Assembly: GCF_039542305.1 (NCBI RefSeq)
Contig: NZ_BAABHW010000007.1
Span: 113,073 to 177,072 of the forward strand
Direction: 5' to 3'
DNA from: Roseibacterium beibuensis
GTDB lineage: Bacteria; Pseudomonadota; Alphaproteobacteria; Rhodobacterales; Rhodobacteraceae
Length of the DNA stretch: 64,000 bases
In this document: piece by piece, positions 17,981-27,662 of the stretch
Layout: every line of letters starts with the position of its first letter
Numbering within the stretch: position 1 is the first letter of the stretch
Notes under the pieces: model-generated
Seen by the model: the letters and a program-made list of their open reading frames with translations, nothing else
What the model was told of the DNA's origin: nothing
The model's database searches: none
Translations under genes and position numbers: made by a program

Positions 17981-18562
17981 ATGCCGACCATCGATTCCAC
18001 GGACCGCGATTTTCACGACTACCTCACCGGCGCCAACACGGGCGTTGCGTATAACGGCATGTCCGCCGCGGGGGCGGCGACATATACATCGCCAACCTCC
18101 GCGCCGCTGTCCACTGTGCGCCCCGGATCCCCGGCACCCGGCGGGATGCGGAATATCTCCCTTCCCGACATCGATGCGCCGATCTGGCTGCGCATCGTCA
18201 CCGGCGCGATCTTCGTCGAGGCGGTCGAAGCCGTGACATTCGCCACGGGTGAGGCGCTGAAACACCGCCTGACGCTCTGGCTTGCCATCATCTGCGGGGT
18301 CGCCGCGCTGATCTACGGGTTGGCAGTCGGCGTTCCCCTGATCGTGCAACAGACCCTGCCCTATGCAGAGGCGTCTTTTGCGGCCATCGGCTTTGCGCTG
18401 CCCTACGGCGCGCTCATCGCGCTTTTCGTTGCGGGCACCGTTCTCGGGACCTTGATGGCGGGTGTCCTGACGCTGGCGCTGAACCTGCTGCGGCTGGCCC
18501 TCGTTCTGGGCGTGGTCGCGGCGATCGGCTACGGGGCCTATTACATGCTGGTGCTTGCCTGA
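17981..18562 (+). CDS. membrane protein of unknown function, three predicted helices
   Basis: 193 residues. The ATG at 17981 has GGGAGG 8 bp upstream; the much longer open frame upstream is a shadow of gpt. Residues 1-65 are polar and rich in Gly, Ala, Ser and Pro (a probably disordered cytoplasmic part). Hydrophobic segments follow at about 99-121 (LTLWLAIICGVAALIYGLAV), 136-160 and 165-190. I do not recognise the family. It converges on aroB with a 9-bp gap. Confidence 0.75.
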   Translation: MPTIDSTDRDFHDYLTGANTGVAYNGMSAAGAATYTSPTSAPLSTVRPGSPAPGGMRNISLPDIDAPIWLRIVTGAIFVEAVEAVTFATGEALKHRLTLWLAIICGVAALIYGLAVGVPLIVQQTLPYAEASFAAIGFALPYGALIALFVAGTVLGTLMAGVLTLALNLLRLALVLGVVAAIGYGAYYMLVLA

Positions 18563-18571
18563 GGCGGGCGA

Positions 18572-19690
18572 TCACCGGCTGCGCAACGCATCCACCAGAA
18601 CGCCCCGCACCACATCGCGCGGCACATCTGCCGTGACGAAGGCCTCGCCGATGCCGCGCGCAAGGATGAAGCGCAGTTTTCCATCCACAACCTTCTTGTC
18701 CTGGGCCATCAGGTCCAACAGGCCATCCGCATCCGGTAATTCCCCCGGAATATCAGACAGATCGCGCTTGGTGTTCATGTCGGCCAGATGCGCCCGGACG
18801 CGGCTGGGGTCTTCCTGACTGCACAGGTTCATCCTCGCCGACAACTCAAAGGCGAGTGCACAGCCGATGGCAACCCCCTCGCCATGCAAGAGCCGGTCGG
18901 AATAGCCGGTGGCGGCCTCCAGCGCGTGACAGAAGGTATGCCCGAGATTGAGGAGCGCGCGGTCGCCCTGCTCGGTTTCGTCCCGCTCGACGATATCGGC
19001 TTTCATCTGGACCGAGCGACGCACGGCCTCGGCCCGCAGGGCCATGTCGCCCGCGGCCAGCGCGGGGCCGTTCCGCTCCAACCAGCCGAAGAACTCCGCA
19101 TCTCCCAGCAGGCCGTATTTCTGCACCTCGCCGTACCCGGCGAGGAAATCGCGTTCGGTCAACGTCCCCAGCACACCGATATCGGCCAGAACGAGGCTTG
19201 GCTGATGGAACGCCCCGACGAGGTTCTTGCCATGCTCGGTATTGATGCCGGTCTTGCCGCCGACCGAGCTGTCGACCTGCGCGAGCAGGCTGGTGGGGAT
19301 CTGCACGAAGCGCACGCCGCGGCGCAGGATCGCGGCGGCAAACCCCACGAGATCGCCGATCACGCCACCGCCGAAGGCCACCACGATATCGCGCCGCTCG
19401 ACCCGCTCGGACAGCAGCCATTCCACCACCCGGATCAGGTGCGGCCAGCTTTTCGTCGCCTCGCCCGGCGGCAGAATAAGCGCCTCGGCCTCGACGCCCG
19501 CTGCGGCCAATCCGGCACGCAGCGCGTCCAGATGCAGGCCCGCCACGGTGTCTTCGCTGACCACCCAGACCTTCGGGCGCTTGAGCAGCGGGGCGATCTC
19601 TGCCCCCGCACGGTCGACAAGACCCGGACCGATCCGCACCTCGTAGCTGCGCGCGCCCAAGGGGACCTGCACGATATCCACACCGCTCAT
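18572..19690 (-). CDS. aroB: 3-dehydroquinate synthase
   Basis: 372 residues. Second step of the shikimate pathway: DAHP to 3-dehydroquinate, NAD- and metal-dependent, cytoplasmic. Landmarks are VVAFGGGVIGDLVGFAA (NAD site), PTSLLAQVDSSVGGKTGIN and the metal-ligand segment NLGHTFCHALE. The ATG at 19690 overlaps the aroK stop as ATGA; a longer open frame upstream is out of family. It is translationally coupled to aroK, the usual aroK-aroB order. Confidence 0.97.
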   Translation of the reverse strand: MSGVDIVQVPLGARSYEVRIGPGLVDRAGAEIAPLLKRPKVWVVSEDTVAGLHLDALRAGLAAAGVEAEALILPPGEATKSWPHLIRVVEWLLSERVERRDIVVAFGGGVIGDLVGFAAAILRRGVRFVQIPTSLLAQVDSSVGGKTGINTEHGKNLVGAFHQPSLVLADIGVLGTLTERDFLAGYGEVQKYGLLGDAEFFGWLERNGPALAAGDMALRAEAVRRSVQMKADIVERDETEQGDRALLNLGHTFCHALEAATGYSDRLLHGEGVAIGCALAFELSARMNLCSQEDPSRVRAHLADMNTKRDLSDIPGELPDADGLLDLMAQDKKVVDGKLRFILARGIGEAFVTADVPRDVVRGVLVDALRSR

Positions 19691-20262
19691 CCTGCATCCT
19701 CCGTCCGTGCCACGGCACCGTTCTCGATCAAGACATCCATCACGGCATCGGCCGTCTGGTCGATGGACCAACCCGGCTGCACCTTCAGGCGCAAGGGCGC
19801 CAGCGCATAGACCGGTTGCCGCGCGTTGAAAATCTCGGTCAGCGTCGCCTTTGGATCCTCGGTGCGCAACAGCGGCCGTGTCGTCTTGTGGCGCACCCTG
19901 TTCCACAGCAACTCCAGGTCGGCGTCGAGCCAAAGGACGGCGGCCTTTCCGGTCAGGATCTGGCGGTTACGCTCGGCCAGCCAGGCCCCGCCACCCGTGG
20001 ACAGGATGCAGGACGGCCCATCCAGCAGGCGCTCGATCACCTGCGTTTCCTTCTCGCGAAAGAAGGCCTCTCCGTAGCGCTCGAATATCTCGGCGATGGT
20101 CAGTTGCGCGGCATCCACGATCTCGGCATCCGAATCCTTAAGCTCCGCCCCCAGCCGCGTGGCCAGGGCGCGCCCGATCGCCGTTTTGCCTGCGCCCATC
20201 ATGCCGATCAGCACGACGGTGCGGCGCAGCGCCAACCCCCTATCCGGCACGGTTTCGCCCAT
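19687..20262 (-). CDS. aroK: shikimate kinase
   Basis: 191 residues from the ATG at 20262; an ATG at 20307 would add 15 residues, but a -10-like TATAAG lies immediately before it, making a start so close to the likely transcript start less probable. The enzyme phosphorylates shikimate with ATP. P-loop GMMGAGKTAIGR, the Asp-x-Asp substrate region KDSDAEI, STGGGAWL and the lid RPLLRTEDP are all present. It heads the aroK-aroB pair and is divergent from a small membrane protein gene. Confidence 0.95.
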   Translation of the reverse strand: MGETVPDRGLALRRTVVLIGMMGAGKTAIGRALATRLGAELKDSDAEIVDAAQLTIAEIFERYGEAFFREKETQVIERLLDGPSCILSTGGGAWLAERNRQILTGKAAVLWLDADLELLWNRVRHKTTRPLLRTEDPKATLTEIFNARQPVYALAPLRLKVQPGWSIDQTADAVMDVLIENGAVARTEDAG

Positions 20263-20378
20263 CCCCGAAAAATCTTTTCCCTTCACTGGCGTAATTCCGC
20301 CCGCCATGGCTTATAGTGAAAAGAAAGCGGCGGCAAACGCCGATGACCACGACCAAGGGCAGAAGGCAGAAGGACCGC

Positions 20379-20513
20379 ATGGGCCGTCTTATCCGATTGA
20401 TCCTGATCCTGATCCTGTTGGGGGTGATCGCCCTCGTGGGCTATGCCTATTCGGGCTACTTGCAGCCCGAACAGCGCAGTGTGACGCAACCGGTCGATCT
20501 GGATGTGGATTGA
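20379..20513 (+). CDS. 44-residue single-pass membrane protein
   Basis: The frame can start at 20316, but coding character begins at the ATG at 20379. The protein is one N-terminal helix (RLILILILLGVIALVGYAY) followed by a short polar tail ending DLDVD, so it is a small inner-membrane protein facing the periplasm. The last 11 bases overlap the start of the following gene, which implies translational coupling. Function unknown. Confidence 0.65.
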   Translation: MGRLIRLILILILLGVIALVGYAYSGYLQPEQRSVTQPVDLDVD

Positions 20514-22050
20514 CCCCACCCTCCGCAGGCTTCCCCGGATGATTGCGCTGGCCGTGGCGCTGTGCAGCCCCGCGCTTGCACAAGAGCCGCCCCTGCCCGC
20601 GACCGAGGTGCCGGAGGTCGCGCCGCCCGATTGGCTTTCGGACACGGTGACCCGGCCCCACGCCAATATCGCGGCCAGTGCGAGCCGACCCGGCTTCACG
20701 ATCGAGCCGCTCGATGCCGTGCGCCTCGATGCGGTGGGCCTGCTGCCGCCCTCCATCACCGGCCTGCCCGCGGACCTCTGGGGGGCCTCTGACACGGAGA
20801 CGCTGGCCCGCCTGTTCCGCGCCCAACCCAACCAGGGTTTGCCCGCCAGCCTTGCCTTCACCGAGATGCTGGCACTGGCCGAGTTGGATGCACCGGCGGA
20901 CGAGACGGGCGACGGGGCTGACCTGTTCCTCGCGCGGCTCGACATGCTGCTGGACCGGGGCGCCCTCGACCCCGCGCTGTCGCTGATGGAGCGTGCGGGC
21001 CCGACCGATCCACAGGTCTTTCGCCGTTTTTTCGATGTCAGCCTGCTGACCGACCGGGCGGACCGGGCCTGCGCCGCGATGACGGCGAATCCCGATATCG
21101 CGCCAACGTTCCAGGCCCATATCTTCTGCCTTGCGCGGACCGGCGATTGGTCGGCGGCGGCGCTGTCGCTCGACACCGGGGCGGCGCTCGGGCGTATTTC
21201 GGATGCCGAGTATGACGTGATCGCCCGGTTCCTCGACCCGGAACTGTTCGAGGGCGAGGACGTGCTGCCCGCGGACATGAACCTGACGCCGCTGGCCTTC
21301 CAGATGCGCATGGCGGTCGGCGACCGACCGGACCTGACCGGCCTGCCCCTCGCCTTCACCCATGCCGATCTCAGCCCCCTTGCGGGCTGGCGCGGGCAGA
21401 TCGCGGCGGCGGAGCGGCTGACCCGTTCGGGCGCGATCGAACCGCAGCAATGGTTCGCCATCTACACGCAGCGGGTGCCCGCGGCCTCCGGCGGGGCGTG
21501 GGACAGGGTTGCCGCCATCCAGGCGCTCGATGCCGCGATCCTTGCCCGCGACGCGACCGAGGTGGGTCGCCGCCTGCCACCCGCTTGGGTCGCGATGCAG
21601 GAGGCCAGCCTTGAAGTCGCCTTCGCCGATATTTTCGCCGAGCGTCTGCTTGCCCTGCCCCTGATCGGCGAGGCTGGCTTGCTGGCCCGCCGGGTGGGCC
21701 TGCTTTCGCCGCGCTACGAGCTTGTGGCGCAGGGCACCGTCGCGCAAACGCCCGAGGAGCGGTTCGCGTTCGACATCGCCCGCGGCCTGCCGACCGAACC
21801 GCCCGAGGATGCCGACATGCAGACCCAGGCCATCGCCGCCGCCTTCGCCGATCCGCGTCCGCCGCATGGCTACCGGTGGTTCCTGCAAAACGACCGGCTG
21901 GGCGAGGCCCTGTTGCGGGCGTCCATCGTGCTGGGCGGTCCTGCACAGGATGGCGACGACCTGACCGAGGCGCTGACCCTTTTCCGCGAGGTCGGGCTTG
22001 AAGGGGTCGCGCGCCGGGCGGCGCTGCAACTCTTGCTGACGGACCGCTGA
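20503..22050 (+). CDS. exported protein of unknown function, alpha-helical repeat type
   Basis: 515 residues. A signal peptide ends near LCSPALAQ (start at 20503 or at the ATG at 20539). The rest is Ala/Leu/Asp-rich and predicted to be helical, with recurring segments about acidic 'A..L...LD' pairs, like a helical-repeat (TPR-like) periplasmic protein. No enzyme motif is visible. It is coupled at its start to the 44-aa membrane protein and is followed after 3 bp by xerD, so it likely shares their transcript. I do not recognise the family by name. Confidence 0.8.
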   Translation: MWIDPTLRRLPRMIALAVALCSPALAQEPPLPATEVPEVAPPDWLSDTVTRPHANIAASASRPGFTIEPLDAVRLDAVGLLPPSITGLPADLWGASDTETLARLFRAQPNQGLPASLAFTEMLALAELDAPADETGDGADLFLARLDMLLDRGALDPALSLMERAGPTDPQVFRRFFDVSLLTDRADRACAAMTANPDIAPTFQAHIFCLARTGDWSAAALSLDTGAALGRISDAEYDVIARFLDPELFEGEDVLPADMNLTPLAFQMRMAVGDRPDLTGLPLAFTHADLSPLAGWRGQIAAAERLTRSGAIEPQQWFAIYTQRVPAASGGAWDRVAAIQALDAAILARDATEVGRRLPPAWVAMQEASLEVAFADIFAERLLALPLIGEAGLLARRVGLLSPRYELVAQGTVAQTPEERFAFDIARGLPTEPPEDADMQTQAIAAAFADPRPPHGYRWFLQNDRLGEALLRASIVLGGPAQDGDDLTEALTLFREVGLEGVARRAALQLLLTDR

Positions 22051-22053
22051 GCG

Positions 22054-23004
22054 ATGGCGGCCGCCCCCGCCACGGACAGCGATTGGATTGCGCTATTCCT
22101 CGACGCGCAGGCGGCGGAACTGGGCGCCGCGCGCAACACGCAACTGGCCTATGGCCGCGACCTGAAGGATGCGATGGCGTGGCTCGCGCGCCGGGGCAGC
22201 GGGTTCGGTGCCGCCGACCGCGCGAAGATCGAGGCCTATATCGCCGATCTCGAGGCGCAGGGACTGGCCCGCGCCACCCGCGCCCGGCGGCTGTCTTCGC
22301 TTCGGCAACTCTATCGCTTTGCCCACGAGGAAGGCTGGCGCGCGGATAATCCCACGCTCCAGATCACCGGCCCAGCGCGGCAAAAGAAACTGCCTGACAC
22401 GCTCAGCATCGAGGAGGTGGACGCGCTGCTGTCCGCGGCGCGCAGCCACGGGCGCAGCGAAAGCGACCGGCTGCGCAACACCTGCCTGATGGAACTGCTC
22501 TATGCCACGGGGATGCGTGTCAGCGAATTGGTCACCCTGCCCGTCGCCGCCGTTCGGGGCGATCCGCAGATGGTGCTGGTCAAGGGCAAGGGCGGGAAGG
22601 AGCGCATGGTCCCCCTCTCGCCACCCGCGCGCGCGGCGATCACCGCATGGCTTGCCCAGCGCGACGCGGCCGAGGATCTTGCCCGGACCGAACATGGCGC
22701 GCCGCCCTCGCCCTTCCTGTTCCCGTCGCGTGGGAAGGCCGGGCATCTGACCCGGATGCGGTTCTTCACCCTTGTGAAGGAGTTGAGCACCGCCGCCGGG
22801 ATCGACCCCTCTCGTGTCACCCCGCATGTCCTGCGCCACGCTTTCGCGACACATCTGCTGCAGAACGGCGCGGACCTGCGCGCGATCCAGACGCTTCTCG
22901 GCCATGCCGATATCGCCACGACCGAGATCTACACCCATATTCTCGACGAACGGCTGCGGCGCCTGGTGCTGGATCATCACCCGCTTGCGGGCGGCAGCGG
23001 CTAA
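22054..23004 (+). CDS. xerD: site-specific tyrosine recombinase XerD
   Basis: 316 residues. With XerC it resolves chromosome dimers at dif. The N-terminal SAM-like core-binding domain (residues 1-110) precedes the catalytic domain with Arg155 (TGMRVSEL), Lys177 (VKGKGGKER), His258 and Arg261 (HVLRHAFATH), His284 (LLGHADIATT) and the nucleophile Tyr293 (EIYTHI). All catalytic residues are present. It is a chromosomal XerD and not a phage integrase: there is no att site or mobile context, and it starts 3 bp after a housekeeping-type gene. Confidence 0.95.
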   Translation: MAAAPATDSDWIALFLDAQAAELGAARNTQLAYGRDLKDAMAWLARRGSGFGAADRAKIEAYIADLEAQGLARATRARRLSSLRQLYRFAHEEGWRADNPTLQITGPARQKKLPDTLSIEEVDALLSAARSHGRSESDRLRNTCLMELLYATGMRVSELVTLPVAAVRGDPQMVLVKGKGGKERMVPLSPPARAAITAWLAQRDAAEDLARTEHGAPPSPFLFPSRGKAGHLTRMRFFTLVKELSTAAGIDPSRVTPHVLRHAFATHLLQNGADLRAIQTLLGHADIATTEIYTHILDERLRRLVLDHHPLAGGSG

Positions 23005-23088
23005 GCAAGCGCCACCGAAACATCACAGCGCGCCTGCACCGCACGCTTGCATCTTGAAGCGACAGCCCCCCGCCCCCATAACCGCCTC

Positions 23089-24417
23089 ATGGACCCGACC
23101 CTTCCCGCCGCCGCGCCCTCGTCTCTTACCGACCCGACCACATGGATCACCGCCGCGGTGATCCTGTTCCTCCTGTTCTGTTCGGGCTTCTTTTCAGGCA
23201 GCGAAACCGCGCTGACCGCAGCCTCGCGCGGAAAGCTGAAATCGCTGGCCGACAAGGGCGACGGCGGCGCGAAAGGGGCCGAGCGCGCGCTGAGCCTCAA
23301 GGAGGACAATGAACGCCTGATCGGCGGCATCCTTCTGGGCAACAACCTCGTCAACATCCTTGCCACGTCGCTGGCCACGGCGCTTTTCACCACGCTTCTG
23401 GGAGAAAGCGGCGTTGCCGTCGCCACGCTGGTGATGACCGCGCTGGTCCTGGTCTTCGCCGAGGTGTTGCCCAAGACCTACGCGATCAACGACCCCGAGA
23501 CCTCGGCCGCCCGCGTGGCGCGGCCCATTGGGCTTGTGATCGCTGTCATGGCGCCGATCGTCGCCGTGGTGCGCGTGATCGTCCGGGGTGTGCTGCGCAT
23601 CTTCGGCGTGCGCATCTCGGCGGGCGCCAACATGCTGTCGGTTCAGGAAGAGATCATGGGGGCGCTGTCCATCGGTCACTCCGAGGGCTCGGTCGAAAAG
23701 GAACAGCGCGACCGCCTGTTGGGTGCGCTCGATCTGCACGAGCGGACGGTGGAGGAAATCATGCTCCACCGCTCCAAGATCGAGATGATCGACGCGGATG
23801 CCCCGCCCGAGGAAATCCTCAGCCAGGCGCTGCAATCGCCGCATACCCGCCTGCCCGTCTACAAGGACGAGCACGAGAACATCATCGGCGTCGTCCACGC
23901 AAAGGACCTGCTGCGCGCCATCGACCGCCTGACCCGCGGCGAGAATGCCTCGGGGATCGAAGGGTTCCGCATCAGTGACGTGGCCATGAAACCCTATTTC
24001 GTGCCGGAAACCTCTACGCTGGACGACCAGATGCGGCAGTTCCTGCGCCGCCACACGCATTTCGCCCTTGTCGTGGACGAATACGGTGCGCTGCGCGGTC
24101 TGATCACGCTGGAGGATATTCTCGAAGAGATCGTCGGCGAGATCACCGACGAGATGGATGTCGAAGATGTCCCGATGCTGACCCCCGACGCGCATGGCAA
24201 CTACCTCGTGGACGGGGCGATGACGATCCGCGACCTCAACCGCGCGGCCGACTGGGCCTTGCCCGATGAGGAGGCGAACACCGTCGCGGGCCTTGTGATT
24301 CACGAGGCGCAGACCATCCCCGAGACGGGCCAGACGTTTGCCTTTCACGGTTTCCGCTTCGAGGTCGCGGCGCGCGAAAATAACCGGCTGACGCAGCTGA
24401 AAATCCGCAAACTGTAA
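23089..24417 (+). CDS. CNNM/CorC-HlyC family membrane protein
   Basis: 442 residues from the ATG at 23089 (a TTG at 23047 is less likely). N-terminal DUF21 membrane domain (about residues 17-190) with the conserved GSETALTAAS..LK segment and several helices, then a pair of CBS domains (about 205-330; MIDADAPPEEIL, LPVYKDEHENIIGVVHAKDL) and a C-terminal CorC_HlyC domain (about 350-440). Members are implicated in Mg2+/Co2+ transport or efflux. Inner membrane. No clear operon partner. Confidence 0.92.
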   Translation: MDPTLPAAAPSSLTDPTTWITAAVILFLLFCSGFFSGSETALTAASRGKLKSLADKGDGGAKGAERALSLKEDNERLIGGILLGNNLVNILATSLATALFTTLLGESGVAVATLVMTALVLVFAEVLPKTYAINDPETSAARVARPIGLVIAVMAPIVAVVRVIVRGVLRIFGVRISAGANMLSVQEEIMGALSIGHSEGSVEKEQRDRLLGALDLHERTVEEIMLHRSKIEMIDADAPPEEILSQALQSPHTRLPVYKDEHENIIGVVHAKDLLRAIDRLTRGENASGIEGFRISDVAMKPYFVPETSTLDDQMRQFLRRHTHFALVVDEYGALRGLITLEDILEEIVGEITDEMDVEDVPMLTPDAHGNYLVDGAMTIRDLNRAADWALPDEEANTVAGLVIHEAQTIPETGQTFAFHGFRFEVAARENNRLTQLKIRKL

Positions 24418-24534
24418 GGCGTGTGGGAGGAAGGGGCCCCGGGCGGCCCCCTGCCCCCTCAAATGTCGCTTTCTGACATGAAGGCCCTGCCGCCGCGCCG
24501 TCACATGGCCCCGAAGCGACCTGTCGGAGGCCCC

Positions 24535-26949
24535 ATGAAAACCACCACCCAAGTCTGTGTCATCGGCGGCGGAGTCGTCGGCTGTTCCGTGCTGTACCAT
24601 CTGACGAAGCTGGGCTGGTCGGACGTGATGCTGCTGGAACGCTCGGAGCTGACCTCCGGCTCGACATGGCATGCCGCGGGCGGGTTTCACACGCTGAACG
24701 GCGACACGAACATGGCGGCCCTTCAGGGCTATACGATCCGCCTGTACCGCGAGTTGGAGGACCTGACGGGCATGTCCTGCGGGCTGCACCACGTCGGCGG
24801 CGTCACGCTGGCCGATACGCCCGAACGGCTGGATATGCTCAAGGCCGAGCGCGCCAAGCACCGTTATATGGGGCTGGAGACCGAGATCCTGGGACCGGCG
24901 GAGATTGCCAAGGCCGCACCGATCACCAATCTCGACGGGATCCTCGGGGCGCTCTACGACCCGCTGGACGGCCATCTCGACCCGTCCGGCACAACCCACG
25001 CCTATGCCAAGGCCGCGCGTATGGGCGGGGCCGAGATCGTGCTTCACACCAAGGTGCTGGAGACCACCCCCCGCCCGGACGGCACATGGGACGTGGTGAC
25101 GGACAAGGGCACGATCCACGCCGAACACGTGGTCAATGCCGCGGGGCTGTGGGCGCGCGAGGTCGGCGCGATGGTCGGTCTGCAACTGCCGCTGCACCCG
25201 ATGGAGCATCAGTATATCGTCACCGACGATATCCCCGAGATCTACGAGCGCGATGCCGAGCACCCCCATGTCATGGACCCGGCCGGCGAAAGCTACCTCC
25301 GGCAGGAAGGGCGCGGCTTGTGCATCGGGTTCTACGAACAATCCTGCCGCCCCTGGGCCGTGACCGGCACCCCGTGGGCGTTCGGGCACGAACTCCTGCC
25401 CGACGATTTCGACAAGATCGAGGACAGCATCGCCTTTGCCTATCGCCGCTTCCCGGTGCTGGAAACGGCGGGCGTCAAATCGGTGATCCACGGCCCCTTC
25501 ACCTTCGCCCCCGATGGCAACCCGCTGGTCGGCCCGGTGCCGGGGCTGCGCAACTACTGGTCGGCTTGCGGCGTGATGGCGGGCTTTTCACAGGGCGGCG
25601 GCGTGGGCCTGACGCTGGCGCAATGGATGGTCGAGGGCGAGCCGGAACGCGATGTCTTCGCCATGGACGTGGCGCGGTTTGGCCGCTTCACCACGCCGGG
25701 CTACACGCTGCCCAAGGTGATCGAGAACTACCAGACACGCTTTTCCGTCAGCTACCCGAACGAGGAACTGCCCGCCGCGCGGCCCTGGCGGACGACCCCG
25801 ATGTATGACGTCTTCGATGGCATGGGCGCGGTCTGGGGCCAGCAATACGGGCTGGAGGTGCCCAACTACTTCGCCCAAGGCGACGAACCGCGCTACGAGA
25901 CGCCAAGTTTCCGCCGCTCGAACGCCTGGGCGGCCACCGCGCGCGAGGTCGCCGCGGTGCGCCAGGCTGTCGGCATCAACGAGGTGCAGAATTTCGGGAA
26001 ATACGTCGTGCGGGGTGCGGCTGCCCGCGCATGGCTCGACCGGATCATGGCGGGCCGCATCCCCGCACCGGGGCGGATCAGCCTGACGCCCATGCTGGCG
26101 CCCTCGGGCCGGATCATGGGGGATTTCACCGTCACCTGCCTGTCGGAGCAGGAATTCCGACTGACCGCGAGCTATGGCGCGCAGGATTTCCATATGCGCT
26201 GGTTCGACCAGCATCTCGACGGCGATGTCTCCGTTGAAAACGTTTCGGACCGCATCACCGGGTTCCAGATCGCGGGGCCCCGCGCCCGCGACCTTTTGGC
26301 CAAGGTCACCGAGGCGGATGTCAGTGCGGAGGCGTTCCGGTTCCTCGATGCCAAACGGGTCATCATCGGCCTGTCCGAGGCGCTGGTCCAACGCGTCAGC
26401 TACACGGGGGATCTCGGCTACGAGATCTATGTCGACGCGATGGAGCAGCGCGGGCTTTGGCAGACGCTGTGGGACGCGGGCCAGGACGTCGGCCTGCGCC
26501 CCTTCGGCATGCGCGCGATGATGAGCCTGCGGCTCGACAAGTTTTTCGGCGCCTGGATGCGGGAGTTTTCGCCCGATTACACCCCGGGCGAAACCGGGTT
26601 GGATCGTTTCATCGCGTGGAAGAAGAACACCGATTTCATCGGACGCGCCGCGGCCGAGGCCGAGCGGGCGCGCGGGGCCGAGCGGCAGCTTTGCGCCTTC
26701 GTCGTCGATGCGCTGGATGCGGATGTGGTGGCATATGAACCGATCTGGCTGGAGGGCGAGGTCGTGGGCTTCTGCACCTCGGGCGGGTATTCGCACCACG
26801 CGCAGACATCCGTGGCGCTCGGCTTCATCCCCCGTGACCGTGTGGCCGAAGGGCTGGCGGTCGAGATCGAAATTCTCGGCGACATGCGACCGGCGCGGCT
26901 GGTCACGACCCCGCTCTTCGATCCCGACGGGTCAAGGATGCGCGGGTGA
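24535..26949 (+). CDS. FAD-dependent GcvT-family oxidoreductase (dimethylglycine/sarcosine dehydrogenase-like)
   Basis: 804 residues. The ATG at 24535 has GGAGG upstream; the frame reaches 24421, but the extra residues are not family-like. N-terminal DAO domain with the FAD motif VIGGGVVGCSVLYHL and the covalent-flavin region SGSTWHAAGGFH; C-terminal GcvT and GcvT_C domains (about residues 430-800) that bind tetrahydrofolate, with NFGKYVVRG, SYTGDLGYEIYVDAM and TGLDRF. The enzyme likely demethylates a glycine betaine-derived substrate and passes the one-carbon unit to folate. Substrate choice among dimethylglycine, sarcosine and DMSP-related amines is open. Roseobacters carry many paralogues. 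Confidence 0.92.
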   Translation: MKTTTQVCVIGGGVVGCSVLYHLTKLGWSDVMLLERSELTSGSTWHAAGGFHTLNGDTNMAALQGYTIRLYRELEDLTGMSCGLHHVGGVTLADTPERLDMLKAERAKHRYMGLETEILGPAEIAKAAPITNLDGILGALYDPLDGHLDPSGTTHAYAKAARMGGAEIVLHTKVLETTPRPDGTWDVVTDKGTIHAEHVVNAAGLWAREVGAMVGLQLPLHPMEHQYIVTDDIPEIYERDAEHPHVMDPAGESYLRQEGRGLCIGFYEQSCRPWAVTGTPWAFGHELLPDDFDKIEDSIAFAYRRFPVLETAGVKSVIHGPFTFAPDGNPLVGPVPGLRNYWSACGVMAGFSQGGGVGLTLAQWMVEGEPERDVFAMDVARFGRFTTPGYTLPKVIENYQTRFSVSYPNEELPAARPWRTTPMYDVFDGMGAVWGQQYGLEVPNYFAQGDEPRYETPSFRRSNAWAATAREVAAVRQAVGINEVQNFGKYVVRGAAARAWLDRIMAGRIPAPGRISLTPMLAPSGRIMGDFTVTCLSEQEFRLTASYGAQDFHMRWFDQHLDGDVSVENVSDRITGFQIAGPRARDLLAKVTEADVSAEAFRFLDAKRVIIGLSEALVQRVSYTGDLGYEIYVDAMEQRGLWQTLWDAGQDVGLRPFGMRAMMSLRLDKFFGAWMREFSPDYTPGETGLDRFIAWKKNTDFIGRAAAEAERARGAERQLCAFVVDALDADVVAYEPIWLEGEVVGFCTSGGYSHHAQTSVALGFIPRDRVAEGLAVEIEILGDMRPARLVTTPLFDPDGSRMRG

Positions 26950-27003
26950 GGGCCTGTGCGATGTCCTTGACCTGCCCGCCAACTCGCGGTCTGTGTCGCG
27001 ATC

Positions 27004-27600
27004 ATGGATGACCAGATGGATATCGTGCTGCTGGCGGCAGGGCGCGCCACGCGGATGCGCGGCGCCGACAAGATGCTGGAACAGGTGCCCGCCATGCTGG
27101 GCACCGAGCCGCTGATCCGCGCCATGGCGCGGCGCTGCGCGCGCGTCGGGCCCACCCGTGTCGTGATTGCACCGGGACAGGATGCGCGGCGGGCGGCGCT
27201 GGAGGGGGTCGAGGCCGAGATCGTCGAAGCCCCCGAAGGCGACGGCATGGCGGCCTCCATCGCGGCAGGGGTCCACGGCCGCACCGGGCCGGTCATCCTG
27301 GTGCTGGCGGACATGCCGGGGATCACGGCGAAGGATATCTACCTGCTTGCCGGCCTGTCACGGCAGGCCCCGGACGCCATCCTGCGCGCGGCGGCGGCAG
27401 ATGGCAGGCCCGGACACCCGGTGCTGTTCCCGGCCGATCTGCGCCCTGAATTGGAAGCCCTGAACGGCGACACCGGCGCACGCTCCGTTCTTCAGGCCCA
27501 CAAAAGCCGCGTTCATCTCGTGCCGTTGGAGGATGACCGCGCGCTGATCGACCTCGACACGCCCGAGGATTGGGCCGACTGGCGCGCAGCAACGCGTTGA
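27004..27600 (+). CDS. MocA-like nucleotidyltransferase
   Basis: 198 residues. N-terminal signature LLAAGRATRMRGADKML (NTP-binding G-rich loop and Lys), then VLADMPGITAKDI with the metal-binding Asp-Met-Pro and GHPVLFPADL. This is the MobA/MocA-type NTP transferase fold, as in molybdopterin cytidylyltransferase. It may load CMP on molybdenum cofactor for a xanthine-dehydrogenase-type enzyme. No partner hydroxylase is near, so the exact substrate is inferred. A bidirectional terminator follows. Confidence 0.85.
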   Translation: MDDQMDIVLLAAGRATRMRGADKMLEQVPAMLGTEPLIRAMARRCARVGPTRVVIAPGQDARRAALEGVEAEIVEAPEGDGMAASIAAGVHGRTGPVILVLADMPGITAKDIYLLAGLSRQAPDAILRAAAADGRPGHPVLFPADLRPELEALNGDTGARSVLQAHKSRVHLVPLEDDRALIDLDTPEDWADWRAATR

Positions 27601-27610
27601 ACCCAAAAAG

Positions 27611-27639
27611 AACGGGCCGCCCGGATGGGGCGGCCCGTT
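27611..27639. terminator. bidirectional terminator between convergent genes
   Basis: AACGGGCCGCCC (27611-27622) pairs perfectly with GGGCGGCCCGTT (27628-27639), a 12-bp stem with a 5-base loop, flanked by A-rich and T-rich DNA. It separates the nucleotidyltransferase from the convergent RTX gene. Confidence 0.85.
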
Positions 27640-27662
27640 TCGCCTGAGGGGGTCACCCCGCC

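Noticed and set aside
22054..23004. XerD as a phage or island integrase
   Set aside because: All features fit chromosomal XerD; no att repeat, tRNA target or phage genes adjacent.
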